A stretch of DNA of 64,000 nt from Bacteroidota bacterium (GCA_019638705.1 JAHBTI010000018.1:1-64000); one strand, 5' to 3'. Positions 1 to 9,834 are shown, counted from the stretch's first letter. A program made the numbers and translations. The notes: generated from the sequence alone by a model not told the origin.

Positions 1-1
1 G

Positions 2-106
2 CTGCGCGGATTACTTGTAAAACTAACGCTCTTTATTTTTGGCTTACTCCTTATAAAAACAACCGCCATTAAATGGCAACTTGGGTTAATTATTTATTTT
101 GTGTAA
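2..106 (+). CDS. C-terminal tail of a membrane protein (partial)
   Basis: Frame 2 is open from the left edge of the window to a TAA at 104-106 and encodes about 34 residues. They are strongly hydrophobic ([11 protein letters not shown], then LGLIIYFV at the very end), which looks like the last membrane segment of a protein that begins outside the window. It would converge on sdhB and overlap its 3' end by 17 bases. The piece is too short to name a family, and a chance open frame cannot be excluded. Confidence 0.3.
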   Translation: MRGLLVKLTLFIFGLLLIKTTAIKWQLGLIIYFV

Positions 107-854
107 GCGTTGCACCCAAATACTCACGGTTCATGCGAGCAATGTTTTCCAAAGAAATGGATTTAGGACATTCGGCTTCGCACGCGCCTGTGTTGGTGCA
201 GTTGCCAAATCCTTCTTCGTCCATTTGTTTCACCATGTTGAGTACGCGGTCTTGTTTTTCAACCTGACCTTGCGGCAACAACGCCAACTGAGAAACTTTA
301 GCCGAAACAAACAGCATGGCACTTGAATTTTTGCAAGCAGCTACGCAAGCACCGCAACCAATGCAAGCCGCAGCGTTAAAGGCTTCATCGGCTTCGTTTT
401 TACCAATTAAAATATTGTTTGCGTCTTTTACGTTGCCTGTGTTCACCGAAACGAAACCGCCTGCCGACATAATGCGGTCAAACGAAGAACGGTCAACCGC
501 CAAATCTTTAATAACAGGAAACGCCGCGCTGCGCCATGGTTCTACAACGATTGTATCACCGTCTTTAAAGCTGCGCATGTGCAACTGACAAGTTGTGATG
601 CCTTGTTTTGGTCCGTGCGGGCGACCGTTAATGTACATACTGCACATACCGCAAATGCCTTCGCGGCAATCGTGGTCAAAGGCAATCGGCTCTTTGCCCG
701 AAGAAATCAGTTGTTCGTTTACTACGTCAAACATTTCCAAAAAACTCATGTCAGGCGAAATGCCTTTAGCGTCGTAGGTTTCAAAGCGACCTTTTTCGTT
801 TTTATTTTTTTGTTTCCACACTTTAAGTGTGAGGTTCATATTTCCGTGACTCAT
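90..854 (-). CDS. sdhB: succinate dehydrogenase / fumarate reductase iron-sulfur subunit
   Basis: Electron-transfer subunit of complex II, passing electrons from the flavoprotein to the menaquinone-reducing membrane subunit on the inner face of the cytoplasmic membrane. It has 254 residues, normal for the non-classical (Bacteroidota/epsilon-type) SdhB. All cluster ligands are visible: a plant-type [2Fe-2S] set (Cys63, 68, 71, 89), then [11 protein letters not shown] (Cys164-174) and a second Cys set (219, 225, 229) for the [4Fe-4S] and [3Fe-4S] centres. It is the last gene of sdhC-sdhA-sdhB, separated from sdhA by 77 bases of AT-rich palindromic sequence. The call is secure; direction (succinate oxidation or fumarate reduction) cannot be read from sequence. 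Confidence 0.96.
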   Translation of the reverse strand: MSHGNMNLTLKVWKQKNKNEKGRFETYDAKGISPDMSFLEMFDVVNEQLISSGKEPIAFDHDCREGICGMCSMYINGRPHGPKQGITTCQLHMRSFKDGDTIVVEPWRSAAFPVIKDLAVDRSSFDRIMSAGGFVSVNTGNVKDANNILIGKNEADEAFNAAACIGCGACVAACKNSSAMLFVSAKVSQLALLPQGQVEKQDRVLNMVKQMDEEGFGNCTNTGACEAECPKSISLENIARMNREYLGATLTQNK

Positions 855-857
855 ATT

Positions 858-930
858 TTTTAATTTGATAATTAGTTAATTTGATAATTCGGCAATTGAC
901 TCATTGCCACATTGTCTAATTGTCACATTG
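858..930. repeat. AT-rich palindromic filler between sdhA and sdhB
   Basis: This gap is made of short related words such as TTTGATAATT, TAGTTAATTTG and a small inverted pair GGCAAT...ATTGCC, plus two copies of a word like CACATTG. The words resemble the perfect palindrome at 47926-47981 (TGGCAATTAGTTAAT). It lies inside the sdh operon and has no coding potential or T-tract terminator. Confidence 0.55.
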
Positions 931-931
931 A

Positions 932-2920
932 TTAAGCATAGTTACGTTGTGCTAATTTAATACTCTCAAATTTTAATTCTTCTTTGTGAAGTTCAAAGTT
1001 GCTTTCGCCTTTGTATTCCCACGCGGCTACATAAGCGAAGTTGTCGTCATCGCGTTTTGCTTCGCCGTCAGGCGTTTGGTATTCTTCGCGGAAGTGCCCG
1101 CCGCAACTTTCATTACGGTGAAGTGCATCGGTACACATCAATTCGCCCAATTCTAAAAAGTCAGCTACGCGGTGTGCTTTTTCCAATTCAGGATTAAATT
1201 CGTTTTGCTCACCTGTAACGCGAACGTCTTTCCAAAACTCAGCGCGCAATGCTTTAATTTCTTCAATGGCTTCTTTTAAACCTTGTGCATTGCGAGCCAT
1301 GCCGCATTTATTCCACATAATTTTTCCGAGTGCTTTGTGGAAATGGTCAACTGATTTCGTCCCTTTTATTGAGAATAATGTGTTGATGCGTTCTTGAACT
1401 TCTGTTTCTGCTTTCACAAATGCTTCGTGGTCTGTCGGGATTGCTTTGGTGCGAATTTCTTCCGACAAATAATCGCCGATTGTGTAAGGAATAACGAAAT
1501 ATCCGTCAGCCAAACCTTGCATCAACGCTGATGCGCCCAAACGGTTTGCGCCGTGGTCGCTGAAATTGGCTTCACCCAAAGCGTATAAGCCCGGAACGGT
1601 GGTCATCAAATTATAATCAACCCACAAACCGCCCATAGTGTAGTGCACCGCAGGATAAATACGCATTGGCATTTCGTAAGGGTCTTCGTCGGTAATTTGC
1701 TTGTACATATCAAACAAGTTGCCGTATTTTTCTTTCACCACAGCCACGCCCAATTCGCGAATTTGCTCTTTGCTTGCGCTGTGAATGCCTTTTTTATTTG
1801 CTTCAATTTGTCCGTAACGCATGGTGTTTGCGGCAAAATCCAAATACACTGCCATTTTACTTGTTCCTACTCCGTAACCTGCATCACAACGCTCTTTTGC
1901 TGCGCGGCTTGCCACGTCGCGGGGAACTAAATTTCCGAAAGCAGGATAACGGCGTTCCAAATAATAATCGCGTTCTTCTTCGGGAATATCGTTTGGTTTG
2001 CGGGTATCGCCTTGTTTTTTAGGCACCCAAATACGTCCGTCGTTACGCAAACTTTCACTCATCAAAGTTAATTTTGATTGGTGGTCGCCGCTAACAGGAA
2101 TACAAGTCGGGTGAATTTGCGTGTAGCAAGGATTACCGAAGAACGCGCCTTTTTTGTGCGCTTTCCAGGCTGCGGTAACGTTACTGCCCATAGCGTTAGT
2201 TGAAAGATAAAACACGTTTCCGTAACCGCCTGTACATAATAAAACCGCGTGTCCGAAATGACGTTCTAATTTTCCTGAAACTAAATCTCTTGCAATAATA
2301 CCGCGGCACTTACCGTCAATGTTCACAATGTCCATCATTTCGTGACGAGCCATTAATTGCACAGTTCCCATACCTACTTGGCGTTGCAAAGCGGAGTATG
2401 CGCCCAATAATAATTGTTGCCCTGTTTGACCTGCGGCATAAAAAGTACGTTGCACCTGCGTTCCGCCGAAAGAACGGTTGCTCAATGTTCCGCCGTATTC
2501 GCGGGCAAAGGGAACGCCCTGCCCCACGCATTGGTCAATAATATTTCCCGACACTTCGGCTAAACGGTGTACGTTGGCTTCACGAGAGCGATAGTCGCCG
2601 CCTTTAATGGTATCGTAAAACAAACGGTAAACGCTGTCGCCGTCGTTCTGATAATTTTTTGCAGCGTTAATACCACCTTGCGCGGCGATAGAGTGTGCGC
2701 GGCGCGGCGAGTCCTGAAAACAAAATACTTTTACTTTATATCCCATTTCGGCTAACGTGGCTGCGGCTGATGCGCCCGCCAAGCCCGAGCCGACAACGAT
2801 TACCTCAAGGCTGCGTTTGTTTGAGGGATTTACCAAGTGAACCGTAGAACGGTATTTTGTCCACTTGTTTTCCATTGCACCTTCGGGAATTTTTGCATTT
2901 AATTTTGGTGAAGTTGACAT
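932..2920 (-). CDS. sdhA: succinate dehydrogenase / fumarate reductase flavoprotein subunit
   Basis: Catalytic subunit of complex II, interconverting succinate and fumarate at a covalently bound FAD. It has 662 residues. The dinucleotide-binding glycine motif GSGLAGAS sits at about residues 44-51, and the FAD-linking histidine is His76 in the HSIAAQGG motif. The substrate-domain signature [11 protein letters not shown] and the late FAD contact [19 protein letters not shown] are present. The middle gene of sdhCAB, it follows sdhC after 39 bases of AT-rich sequence. Length and an N-terminal extension of about 35 residues before the FAD motif match the Bacteroidota branch of the family. Confidence 0.97.
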   Translation of the reverse strand: MSTSPKLNAKIPEGAMENKWTKYRSTVHLVNPSNKRSLEVIVVGSGLAGASAAATLAEMGYKVKVFCFQDSPRRAHSIAAQGGINAAKNYQNDGDSVYRLFYDTIKGGDYRSREANVHRLAEVSGNIIDQCVGQGVPFAREYGGTLSNRSFGGTQVQRTFYAAGQTGQQLLLGAYSALQRQVGMGTVQLMARHEMMDIVNIDGKCRGIIARDLVSGKLERHFGHAVLLCTGGYGNVFYLSTNAMGSNVTAAWKAHKKGAFFGNPCYTQIHPTCIPVSGDHQSKLTLMSESLRNDGRIWVPKKQGDTRKPNDIPEEERDYYLERRYPAFGNLVPRDVASRAAKERCDAGYGVGTSKMAVYLDFAANTMRYGQIEANKKGIHSASKEQIRELGVAVVKEKYGNLFDMYKQITDEDPYEMPMRIYPAVHYTMGGLWVDYNLMTTVPGLYALGEANFSDHGANRLGASALMQGLADGYFVIPYTIGDYLSEEIRTKAIPTDHEAFVKAETEVQERINTLFSIKGTKSVDHFHKALGKIMWNKCGMARNAQGLKEAIEEIKALRAEFWKDVRVTGEQNEFNPELEKAHRVADFLELGELMCTDALHRNESCGGHFREEYQTPDGEAKRDDDNFAYVAAWEYKGESNFELHKEELKFESIKLAQRNYA

Positions 2921-2959
2921 ATTCTTTATTTACAATTTATAAATTGACAATTTACGATT

Positions 2960-3640
2960 TTATTTTACCCAACCTGCATACATGGCAATCGGCATAAGCG
3001 CGAAGATGAGCGGAACGATGATGGAGAACCATAAACCAAGTGCTTTAATAAGCGGCGTGTATTTTTTGTGATTTAAACCAAAGGTTTGGAAAGCCGACTG
3101 AAAACCGTGCATCAAGTGATAAGCCAAAGAAATCATTGCCAGCACATACACAATCACTACCCAAAGTTGAGAGAACGTAACTTGCATTACGGCATACAAA
3201 TCTTCGTGTCCGTTAGCGTCTTCGGTGGGAATGCCTGTGAAGCGCGACACCACCCAAAAGTGCGCCAAGTGAATAATAAGAAACATTAAAATTAATGTTC
3301 CCAACAAACCCATAGAGCGGCTGTACCATTTTGAATTGGCTGCGCCGTTTGTGCTGTGATACGCCACAGGGCGGGCTTTTCTGTTCTCCAGCGTGAGAAC
3401 CAACGCTTGCACAATGTGTAAAATAATGCCTAAGAACAACACAATTTCCATAGCGCGGATAAGCCAGTTAGTTGCCATAAAATGCGCGCCGATGTTAAAC
3501 ATCAAGCCACCGTCATTAAAAAAAATGAAAGCGTTAAGAAAACAATGCACTACGAGGAATGAAATTAAAAACAAACCTGTGATGCCCATAATAAATTTTT
3601 TGCCGATTGAGGAAGATAAAAATCCTGCTTTTTTACTCAT
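2960..3640 (-). CDS. sdhC: succinate dehydrogenase cytochrome b subunit (membrane anchor)
   Basis: Single-polypeptide, five-helix di-haem cytochrome b anchor of complex II that reduces menaquinone. It has 226 residues from the ATG at 3640. Hydrophobic segments lie at about 20-45, 60-80, 110-135, 160-185 and 200-222, and histidines suited to haem binding occur in VVHCF, HIVQAL, HLAHFW and HLMHGF. A start at TTG 3667 would give nine more residues but lies inside the -7 promoter element TACATTTG (3665-3672), so the ATG at 3640 (MSKKAGFL) is preferred. First gene of sdhCAB. Confidence 0.95.
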   Translation of the reverse strand: MSKKAGFLSSSIGKKFIMGITGLFLISFLVVHCFLNAFIFFNDGGLMFNIGAHFMATNWLIRAMEIVLFLGIILHIVQALVLTLENRKARPVAYHSTNGAANSKWYSRSMGLLGTLILMFLIIHLAHFWVVSRFTGIPTEDANGHEDLYAVMQVTFSQLWVVIVYVLAMISLAYHLMHGFQSAFQTFGLNHKKYTPLIKALGLWFSIIVPLIFALMPIAMYAGWVK

Positions 3641-3664
3641 AACGTTTTGAAAAGATTGCGAGGG

Positions 3665-3672
3665 CAAATGTA
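3665..3672 (-). promoter_or_regulatory. -7 promoter element of the sdhCAB operon
   Basis: The minus strand reads TACATTTG, matching the Bacteroidota -7 consensus TAnnTTTG, with a TTG about 20 bases further upstream. The element overlaps a possible TTG start of sdhC and rules it out in favour of the ATG at 3640. Confidence 0.6.
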
Positions 3673-3827
3673 TTAAGCAAAACGTTTAGAAACAAGGAAT
3701 AGATTTAGCACAAGCAGAAAGCGATGAAACATACGCTTTTAAAAACGCTGAATTAGTAAGGGGTATAGGGGCAGGGGTTTTTATTTAGAATGGGTTTAAA
3801 TATATTTTGTTAAGGAGGGGTAAGGGC

Positions 3828-3855
3828 TTGTCAAAAACTGTTTGTCAAAAACTGT
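3828..3855. repeat. exact 14-base tandem duplication framed by an inverted repeat
   Basis: TTGTCAAAAACTGT occurs twice back to back (3828-3841, 3842-3855). The pair is framed by the inverted arms AAGGGCTT (3822-3829) and AAGCCCTT (3860-3867). It lies 56-83 bases before the preferred start of the restriction-modification gene, and the second copy supplies an in-frame TTG. It could be an operator, or a slippage site whose 14-base unit would shift the frame of an upstream start. Function is inferred only from position. Confidence 0.6.
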
Positions 3856-3910
3856 GGAAAAGCCCTTTAACTTTAGATTTACTTTTAAGCGTACCTTACA
3901 AATCAATTCA

Positions 3911-6900
3911 ATGAGCATACTCGCCATAAAACAATATCATACCGAAGTAGAAAAAATTGTTCGCTTTGGCGGAACAAAAAAAGAAACTGCCATTCGCAAT
4001 GCGTTTTATAATTTGTTGAATGAATATGCTAAAGCCAAAGGCTTGCTGCTAATTCCCGAAATTACAATTAAAACTGCCAAAGGCAATAATGTTGCGCCCG
4101 ACGGAACGCTCAAAGACAGTCTGCGTCAAGATTGGGGCTACTGGGAAAGCAAAGACGAAGCGGACGACATTAACGAAGAAATCCGCAAAAAATTTGCCAA
4201 AGGCTATCCGAAAGACAACATACTTTTTGAAGACAGCCAAACTGCAATTCTATATCAAAACGGAGCGGAAGTGCAGCGCGTGAAAATGCAAGAAGCCGAA
4301 AATCTCGATAGTCTCATTCGCGCGTTTATGGATTATGAGCGAGCCGAAGTAACAAACTTCCGCAAAGCGATTGAACTTTTTAAGCAAGACGTGCCGCAGG
4401 TAACCGACACACTGCGCGATTTGCTCATAAAACAAGAAAAGGAAAATAAAAAATTTGTGGAGGAGCGCGACAGTTTTTTGCAACTCTGTCAGGAAAGTAT
4501 CAACCCGAATGTAACGGCAAACGATGTGCGCGAAATGATTATTCAGCACATTTTAACCGAAGATATTTTCAATACCATTTTTGATGAAACGCAATTTCAC
4601 CGCGAAAACAACATTGCTCATCAGTTAGAAAAAGTGATTGAAACGTTTTTTACGGGAGGCGTAAAACGCACGGCTCTTGCCAAACTGAAAAGCTATTCGC
4701 AAACCATAAACGCAGCAGCAGCGAGCATTGCCGACCACCACGAAAAACAAAAATTTTTAAAAGTAGTTTACGAAACGTTTTATAAAAGCTATAACCCAAA
4801 AGCGGCAGACCGTTTGGGTGTGGTTTATACGCCAAACGAAATTGTGAAGTTTATGATTGAAAGCACCGACTATTTGCTTCATAAACATTTCGGCAAATAT
4901 ATGGAAGACAAAGGCGTTGAAATTCTTGACCCTGCAACAGGAACAGGAACTTTTGTGTGCGACATTATTGATTACATACGCAAAGAAAAACTCGCTTACA
5001 AATACCAACACGAAATATATGCCAACGAAGTGGCAATACTGCCGTATTATGTGAGCAACCTCAACATTGAGTTTACTTACAAACAAAAAATGGGCGAATA
5101 TGCCGAGTTTGAAAACCTTTGTTTCGTGGACACATTGGACAACATAAAAGGTTTAAATGAAATTGTTACAGGAAAATATAGTAAATACCAATCAACGGGT
5201 AATCTGTTTGGTAACATTTCGGAGGAAAACAGCCAACGGATTAAACGGCAGAATGAGCGTGACATAAGCGTTATTATTGGCAATCCGCCATACAACGCCA
5301 ACCAAGCCAACGAAAACGACAATAACAAAAACCGCGAATACAAAATAATTGACCAACGCATAAAAGATACGTTCATCAAAGCAAGCACAGCGCAAAAAAC
5401 AAAAGTCTATGATATGTATGCGCGCTTTTATCGTTGGGCGTTTGACAGATTAAATAAAAACGGCATTATAGCTTTTATTACCAATCGCAGTTTTATTGAC
5501 AGCCGAACGTTTGACGGTTTCAGGAAAGTGGTGGCAAGTGAGTTTAACCACATATACATTTTGGATTTAGGTGGTGATGTGCGAGCTAATCCCAAACTTT
5601 CGGGCACAAAGCACAATGTGTTTGGCATACAAACAGGGGTGGCTATTATGTTTTTGGTGCGTAAGAATAATATTATTGAGGTAGAAACGGAAAAGGAATA
5701 CAAGGCTGCGATAAGAGAATATAAAATTTCAGAAAGCAAATTGTCTGCTCTTGGCGAGCCTGTTGTAAAATATGGCGAAAAAGAATTTTTTAGCACTGAT
5801 TCGGTGCGCATTATGTACGCACGAAGACCTGAATTTGAAACTGCGCAAGAGAAAATTCATTTCTTAGGCACTACCAAATTTGAAAATGTTGATTTTGAAA
5901 AAATACAACCCGACAAAAACAACAACTGGATAAATTTAGCGGATAACGATTTTGAAACACTATTACCGTTGTGCAGCAAAGAAGTAAAGGCAGGAAAATA
6001 CGGAGGGGCTGTGTTTGAGTTGTTTTCTCTTGGTGTGGTTACTGCTCGTGATGAATGGGTTTATGATGAAAAAGAAAGTAACCTTGAAAAGAAAATAAAG
6101 TTTTTGATTGATGTTTATAACAAGGACGCCGCCAAACATAAGGGTAAAGAACAAAAAGAAATCAGAAATGTTATAAACTATTCCATTAAGTGGTCGCGTG
6201 CCGTAAAAAATGATTTAGCAAAAGGAATAAAATACAAGTATGACAAAAAACTGATTGTAGAAAGCTTGTATCGTCCTTTCGTGAAACGAAAATTGTATTT
6301 CAGTAAGCAGTTGAATGAAATGCAATATTTAATGCCTCAAATTTTTCCTGAAAAAAAGAGTTCAAATGTATTAATAGGATTTTTACAAGGCGAACGGCAA
6401 CCCTTTTCCACATTTTCTACTAACATTATATGTAACTACGCAATGTTTAGTGCGGATTATGCCCAATGCCTTCCTCTCTACCGCTACGGTGAAAACGGCA
6501 AACGTATTGAAAACATTACCGATTGGGGTTTGGAGCAGTTTCAAAGGCATTATAAAAATAAGAAGATAACTAAGGAGCAAATTTTTAGTTATGTGTATGC
6601 GGTGTTGCACAATCCTGCGTATCGCAAAAAGTATGCGTTAAATTTGAAGCGTGGGTTTCCGCGTATTCCGTTTTATGATGATTTTGGTAAATGGAGCGCG
6701 TTGGGCAAAAAGTTAATGGATTTGCACATTGGTTATGAAAATGTAAAACCGTTTCCATTGAAAGTTGAAAAATTGAAACCGGAGGGTGAACCAAAAGCAA
6801 AATTAAAAGCAGACAAAGAAAACGGTGAAATTATTTTAGATGAGATTACTGTATTGAGCAATATTCCTAAAGAAGCATGGGAATATAAATTGGGCAACCG

Positions 6901-7090
6901 CTCTGCTTTGGAATGGATACTTGACCAATACAAAGAAAAAAAGCCGAGCGCCCCAACCATTGCCGCGCAATTTAACACTTATAAATTTTCTGACTACAAA
7001 GATGAGGTCATTGAATTGCTGAAACGTGTTTGCACGGTAAGTGTAGAAACAATGAAAATTGTAACTCAAATGCAAAGTGAAAACGAGTAA
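3911..7090 (+). CDS. single-polypeptide restriction-modification enzyme (nuclease + N6-adenine methylase, type ISP C-terminus)
   Basis: Predicted to methylate adenine in a target site and cut unmethylated DNA. From the ATG at 3911 it has 1059 residues. The N-terminus carries a PD-(D/E)xK-like nuclease core (Pro63-Asp64, then Glu79-Ser80-Lys81). A helical linker follows, then the methylase with S-adenosylmethionine motif DPATGTGTF (about residue 338) and catalytic NPPY (about 457-460). The C-terminal 450 residues resemble the type ISP target-recognition/C-terminal region (e.g. LHNPAYRKKYALNL). I find no Walker A or DEAD-type helicase, which classical type ISP enzymes of about 1500 residues have, so it may work like a type IIG enzyme. 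A TTG start at 3842 would add 23 unconvincing residues. No separate specificity subunit or R gene lies beside it; it faces convergently into an unrelated operon, eight bases away. Confidence 0.85.
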   Translation: MSILAIKQYHTEVEKIVRFGGTKKETAIRNAFYNLLNEYAKAKGLLLIPEITIKTAKGNNVAPDGTLKDSLRQDWGYWESKDEADDINEEIRKKFAKGYPKDNILFEDSQTAILYQNGAEVQRVKMQEAENLDSLIRAFMDYERAEVTNFRKAIELFKQDVPQVTDTLRDLLIKQEKENKKFVEERDSFLQLCQESINPNVTANDVREMIIQHILTEDIFNTIFDETQFHRENNIAHQLEKVIETFFTGGVKRTALAKLKSYSQTINAAAASIADHHEKQKFLKVVYETFYKSYNPKAADRLGVVYTPNEIVKFMIESTDYLLHKHFGKYMEDKGVEILDPATGTGTFVCDIIDYIRKEKLAYKYQHEIYANEVAILPYYVSNLNIEFTYKQKMGEYAEFENLCFVDTLDNIKGLNEIVTGKYSKYQSTGNLFGNISEENSQRIKRQNERDISVIIGNPPYNANQANENDNNKNREYKIIDQRIKDTFIKASTAQKTKVYDMYARFYRWAFDRLNKNGIIAFITNRSFIDSRTFDGFRKVVASEFNHIYILDLGGDVRANPKLSGTKHNVFGIQTGVAIMFLVRKNNIIEVETEKEYKAAIREYKISESKLSALGEPVVKYGEKEFFSTDSVRIMYARRPEFETAQEKIHFLGTTKFENVDFEKIQPDKNNNWINLADNDFETLLPLCSKEVKAGKYGGAVFELFSLGVVTARDEWVYDEKESNLEKKIKFLIDVYNKDAAKHKGKEQKEIRNVINYSIKWSRAVKNDLAKGIKYKYDKKLIVESLYRPFVKRKLYFSKQLNEMQYLMPQIFPEKKSSNVLIGFLQGERQPFSTFSTNIICNYAMFSADYAQCLPLYRYGENGKRIENITDWGLEQFQRHYKNKKITKEQIFSYVYAVLHNPAYRKKYALNLKRGFPRIPFYDDFGKWSALGKKLMDLHIGYENVKPFPLKVEKLKPEGEPKAKLKADKENGEIILDEITVLSNIPKEAWEYKLGNRSALEWILDQYKEKKPSAPTIAAQFNTYKFSDYKDEVIELLKRVCTVSVETMKIVTQMQSENE

Positions 7091-7098
7091 TTTCGTTT

Positions 7099-7584
7099 TC
7101 AAAAAATCAAATAATTCTTACTCGCTAAATCATTCGGTTCTATGCTTTGCACCTGAATAATGTCGGGAATGGTTTTTATGCGTTCAATAATTTTGTGGGT
7201 GTAAGTGTAATATTCCTCGCCTTTCACTATTAAAAAATAATCGGTTTTCGGAAGTTCTTTAATTAAGCGCACACTTTCGTTTACATCAAGTCCTGCAAAT
7301 AAATCGTTATTTGCGTTTGTATTTGCATTTGGTTCTTCAAAATTGCTGGTGTTGGGTATCATAAAATATTCCAAATGCAGGGCTTCGTCAGAAAAACTGT
7401 AAAGAGAAAATTTAAACAGTTTTCCGCCTTTCAGCATAAATTCCTCGTAGCTGTTTAATGCCAAATTTATCTGCAACACATCGTTGAGTGCCGACACCAT
7501 AAAATATTGGTTTTCGGAGCAGGTAATGCCCAATAACGAAAAATCAAAATCATCTGCACCACTATGTAAAACGTGTTTAGCCAC
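7099..7584 (-). CDS. IPExxxVDY family protein
   Basis: A 161-residue protein of unknown biochemical role. It fits the Bacteroidota IPExxxVDY family by size and by its fixed place directly after rnc in the acpP-fabF-rnc cluster. The eponymous motif is poorly preserved; the best match is IPDIIQVQSI near the C-terminus. No signal peptide or membrane segment is visible, so it is probably cytoplasmic. Its first codons overlap the end of rnc by eight bases, implying translational coupling. The family call rests on synteny as much as on sequence. Confidence 0.7.
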   Translation of the reverse strand: MAKHVLHSGADDFDFSLLGITCSENQYFMVSALNDVLQINLALNSYEEFMLKGGKLFKFSLYSFSDEALHLEYFMIPNTSNFEEPNANTNANNDLFAGLDVNESVRLIKELPKTDYFLIVKGEEYYTYTHKIIERIKTIPDIIQVQSIEPNDLASKNYLIF

Positions 7585-8326
7585 TTTCTTGTTGCAATTC
7601 TTCTAAGGTAAGTTGCGCCGCTTTTTGTTCGGCTACGCGCTTGCTAAATGCTTCAAATTTGATGTAAGGTTTTTCGTTTACAAACACCTGCACGGTAAAC
7701 AATTTGTTTGTGCCTTGCCGCACTTCGTTCAGCAATTTATACTCTAAAGTAAACTTATGTTTCTGACAAAAAATTTGCAACTGGCTTTTGTAATCGTCGT
7801 TTGTGTTGGCTATTTCGTCCACATCCACATGAATTTTTATGATTTTAGAAATCACAAAAATTTTTGTTTTATTATATCCTTGGTCAATGTAAACCGCGCC
7901 AATAAAGGCTTCAAAGGCATCGCCAAAGGCACTTGATTTTGTTTTTTCAGAATGCGTAAGGCTTGTTTTTAAAAAATAATTGAACCCGAATTTTACAGCG
8001 AGTTCGCGCAAACTTTGCCCGTTTACAATGCGGCTGCGCAGTTGGGTTAAAAAACCCTCGTCTTTGTAAGGATAAATTTTAAATAAATAATCAGCAACAA
8101 TAGCACTGAGAACTGCATCGCCCAAATATTCCAAGCGTTCGTTGCTCACGGTAGTTCCACTGCGCTTCATAGCCACACTGCTGTGAAAAAATGCTTGTTG
8201 GTAAACAGAAATATTTTTTGGGGAATAGCCTGTGGTGGTTTTTACCCACATTTTAAACTCCTTATCGCGCTTCGCACTTTTGTTTGTGGTAGTGCTGATG
8301 AGCGATAATATTTTTTTCAGAGCCAA
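7577..8326 (-). CDS. rnc: ribonuclease III
   Basis: Double-strand-specific endoribonuclease for rRNA and mRNA processing. It has 249 residues. The catalytic signature ERLEYLGDAVL starts at residue 64 with the Mg2+-binding acidic residues, and the second acidic site lies in AFGDAFEAFIGAVYIDQGY. A double-stranded RNA-binding domain occupies about residues 178-246 (YKSQLQIFCQK..., ending in AEQKAAQLTLEEL). An N-terminal extension of about 25 residues is typical of Bacteroidota homologues. It follows fabF by 11 bases in the same operon. Confidence 0.95.
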   Translation of the reverse strand: MALKKILSLISTTTNKSAKRDKEFKMWVKTTTGYSPKNISVYQQAFFHSSVAMKRSGTTVSNERLEYLGDAVLSAIVADYLFKIYPYKDEGFLTQLRSRIVNGQSLRELAVKFGFNYFLKTSLTHSEKTKSSAFGDAFEAFIGAVYIDQGYNKTKIFVISKIIKIHVDVDEIANTNDDYKSQLQIFCQKHKFTLEYKLLNEVRQGTNKLFTVQVFVNEKPYIKFEAFSKRVAEQKAAQLTLEELQQESG

Positions 8327-8337
8327 AGCACCGAATT

Positions 8338-9591
8338 TTAAGGATTGAATTTCTTAATCACTACGGCAGCGTTGTGTCCGCCGAAACCAAAAGTATTGCT
8401 GATTGCGAAATTGATTGTGCGTTTCTGCATTTTATTCAATGTCAGGTTTAACGCAGGGTCAATTTCGGGGTCAGCCGTTTCGTGATTAATGGTTGGAGGA
8501 ACAATATCATTTTTTACCGCCAAAATAGTGGCAATGCCCTCTATTGCGCCTGCCGCGCCAAGCAAATGCCCCGTCATGCTTTTGGTAGAACTGATATTCA
8601 TGTTATAAGCGTGCTGTCCAAACACGTTTTGAATGGCTTTTAATTCTGCCACATCGCCAAGCGGTGTGCTTGTGCCGTGTGTGTTGATGTAGTCAATTTC
8701 GTTTCCTGTAAGTCCCGCATCTTTTAAGGCGCGGTTCATTACCAAAGTTGCGCCCAAACCTTCGGGGTGCGGGGCGGTGATGTGATATGCATCGGCACTT
8801 GCGCCGCCGCCAATCACTTCGGCATAAATTTTTGCACCGCGCGCTTTGGCGTGTTCGTATTCTTCCAAAATAATGGCTGCGCCGCCTTCGCCCAGCACAA
8901 AACCATCGCGGTCTTTATCGTAAGGGCGCGATGCCTTTGCAGGTTCATCGTTGCGTGTGCTCATGGCTTGAACGGCGTTAAAACCTCCCACGCCGCTTTC
9001 GTTAATGGCTGCCTCACTTCCGCCCGCTACAATGGCGTTTGCTTTTCCCAAACGAATGTAATTGAACGCATCAATTAAGGCATTGGTAGATGAAGCGCAA
9101 GCCGAAACAGTGGTAAAGTTCGGTCCTCTTAACCCAAAACGCATAGAAATATGACCGCTGCATATATCGGCAATCATTTTCGGAATGAAAAAAGGATTGA
9201 AACGCGGTGTACCGTCGCCTTTGGCAAAAGCAAAGGTTTCTGTTTGAAAGGTATCCAAACCACCTATACCGCTTCCCCAAATAACGCCGATTTCGTTTTT
9301 GTCCACATTGGCGGTATCTAAACCGCTGTCTGCCATAGCTTGCACGCTGGCAGCAATGCCGTACCACGAAAAGGCGTCTAATTTGCGGGCTTCTTTTTTG
9401 TCAAAATAATCATCAGGATTAAACCCTTTTACCTCGCAGGCAAAGCGGGTTTTAAACTTAGATGCATCAAAACGTGTAATAGGTGCAGCACCGCTTACGC
9501 CATTAATGAGGTTATTCCAATAATCACTTACGCTGTTTCCCAATGGGGTAACAGCACCAAGTCCTGTAACTACTACACGTTTTAACTGCAT
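8338..9591 (-). CDS. fabF: beta-ketoacyl-ACP synthase II
   Basis: Elongating condensing enzyme of type II fatty-acid synthesis, joining malonyl-ACP to a growing acyl chain in the cytoplasm. It has 417 residues, standard for FabF. The Cys-His-His triad is intact: Cys165 (SACASS), His305 (NTHGTSTP) and His342 (MTGHLLG). It follows acpP by six bases, the usual acpP-fabF pairing, so enzyme and carrier protein are made together. Confidence 0.97.
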   Translation of the reverse strand: MQLKRVVVTGLGAVTPLGNSVSDYWNNLINGVSGAAPITRFDASKFKTRFACEVKGFNPDDYFDKKEARKLDAFSWYGIAASVQAMADSGLDTANVDKNEIGVIWGSGIGGLDTFQTETFAFAKGDGTPRFNPFFIPKMIADICSGHISMRFGLRGPNFTTVSACASSTNALIDAFNYIRLGKANAIVAGGSEAAINESGVGGFNAVQAMSTRNDEPAKASRPYDKDRDGFVLGEGGAAIILEEYEHAKARGAKIYAEVIGGGASADAYHITAPHPEGLGATLVMNRALKDAGLTGNEIDYINTHGTSTPLGDVAELKAIQNVFGQHAYNMNISSTKSMTGHLLGAAGAIEGIATILAVKNDIVPPTINHETADPEIDPALNLTLNKMQKRTINFAISNTFGFGGHNAAVVIKKFNP

Positions 9592-9597
9592 ATTAAA

Positions 9598-9834
9598 TTA
9601 TTTTGCGTTTGCTTCAATGTAAGCGATAGCATCGCCTACGGTGCTGATTTTTTCAGCTTGTTCATCAGGAATGGCAATGTTAAATTCTTTTTCGAATTCC
9701 ATGATGAGTTCTACCGTGTCCAATGAATCAGCCCCTAAATCGTTAGTGAAGCTGGCAGTTGGAGTTACTTCTTTTTCATCAACGCCTAATTTATCAACGA
9801 TGATTGATTTTACTTTGTTTGCAATGTCTGACAT
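9598..9834 (-). CDS. acpP: acyl carrier protein
   Basis: Small acidic carrier (78 residues) that holds growing acyl chains on a phosphopantetheine arm attached to Ser37 in the motif [11 protein letters not shown]. Length, acidity and the four-helix pattern are normal. First gene of the acpP-fabF-rnc-IPExxxVDY operon. The likely promoter is the TATTTTTG element at 9860-9867 on the minus strand. Confidence 0.97.
   Translation of the reverse strand: MSDIANKVKSIIVDKLGVDEKEVTPTASFTNDLGADSLDTVELIMEFEKEFNIAIPDEQAEKISTVGDAIAYIEANAK

Noticed and set aside
3842-3910. TTG-initiated N-terminal extension of the restriction-modification gene
   Set aside because: The extra 23 residues are encoded partly by the second copy of the 14-base tandem repeat and by AT-rich sequence, and the ATG at 3911 (MSILAIKQYH) begins the recognisable domain.
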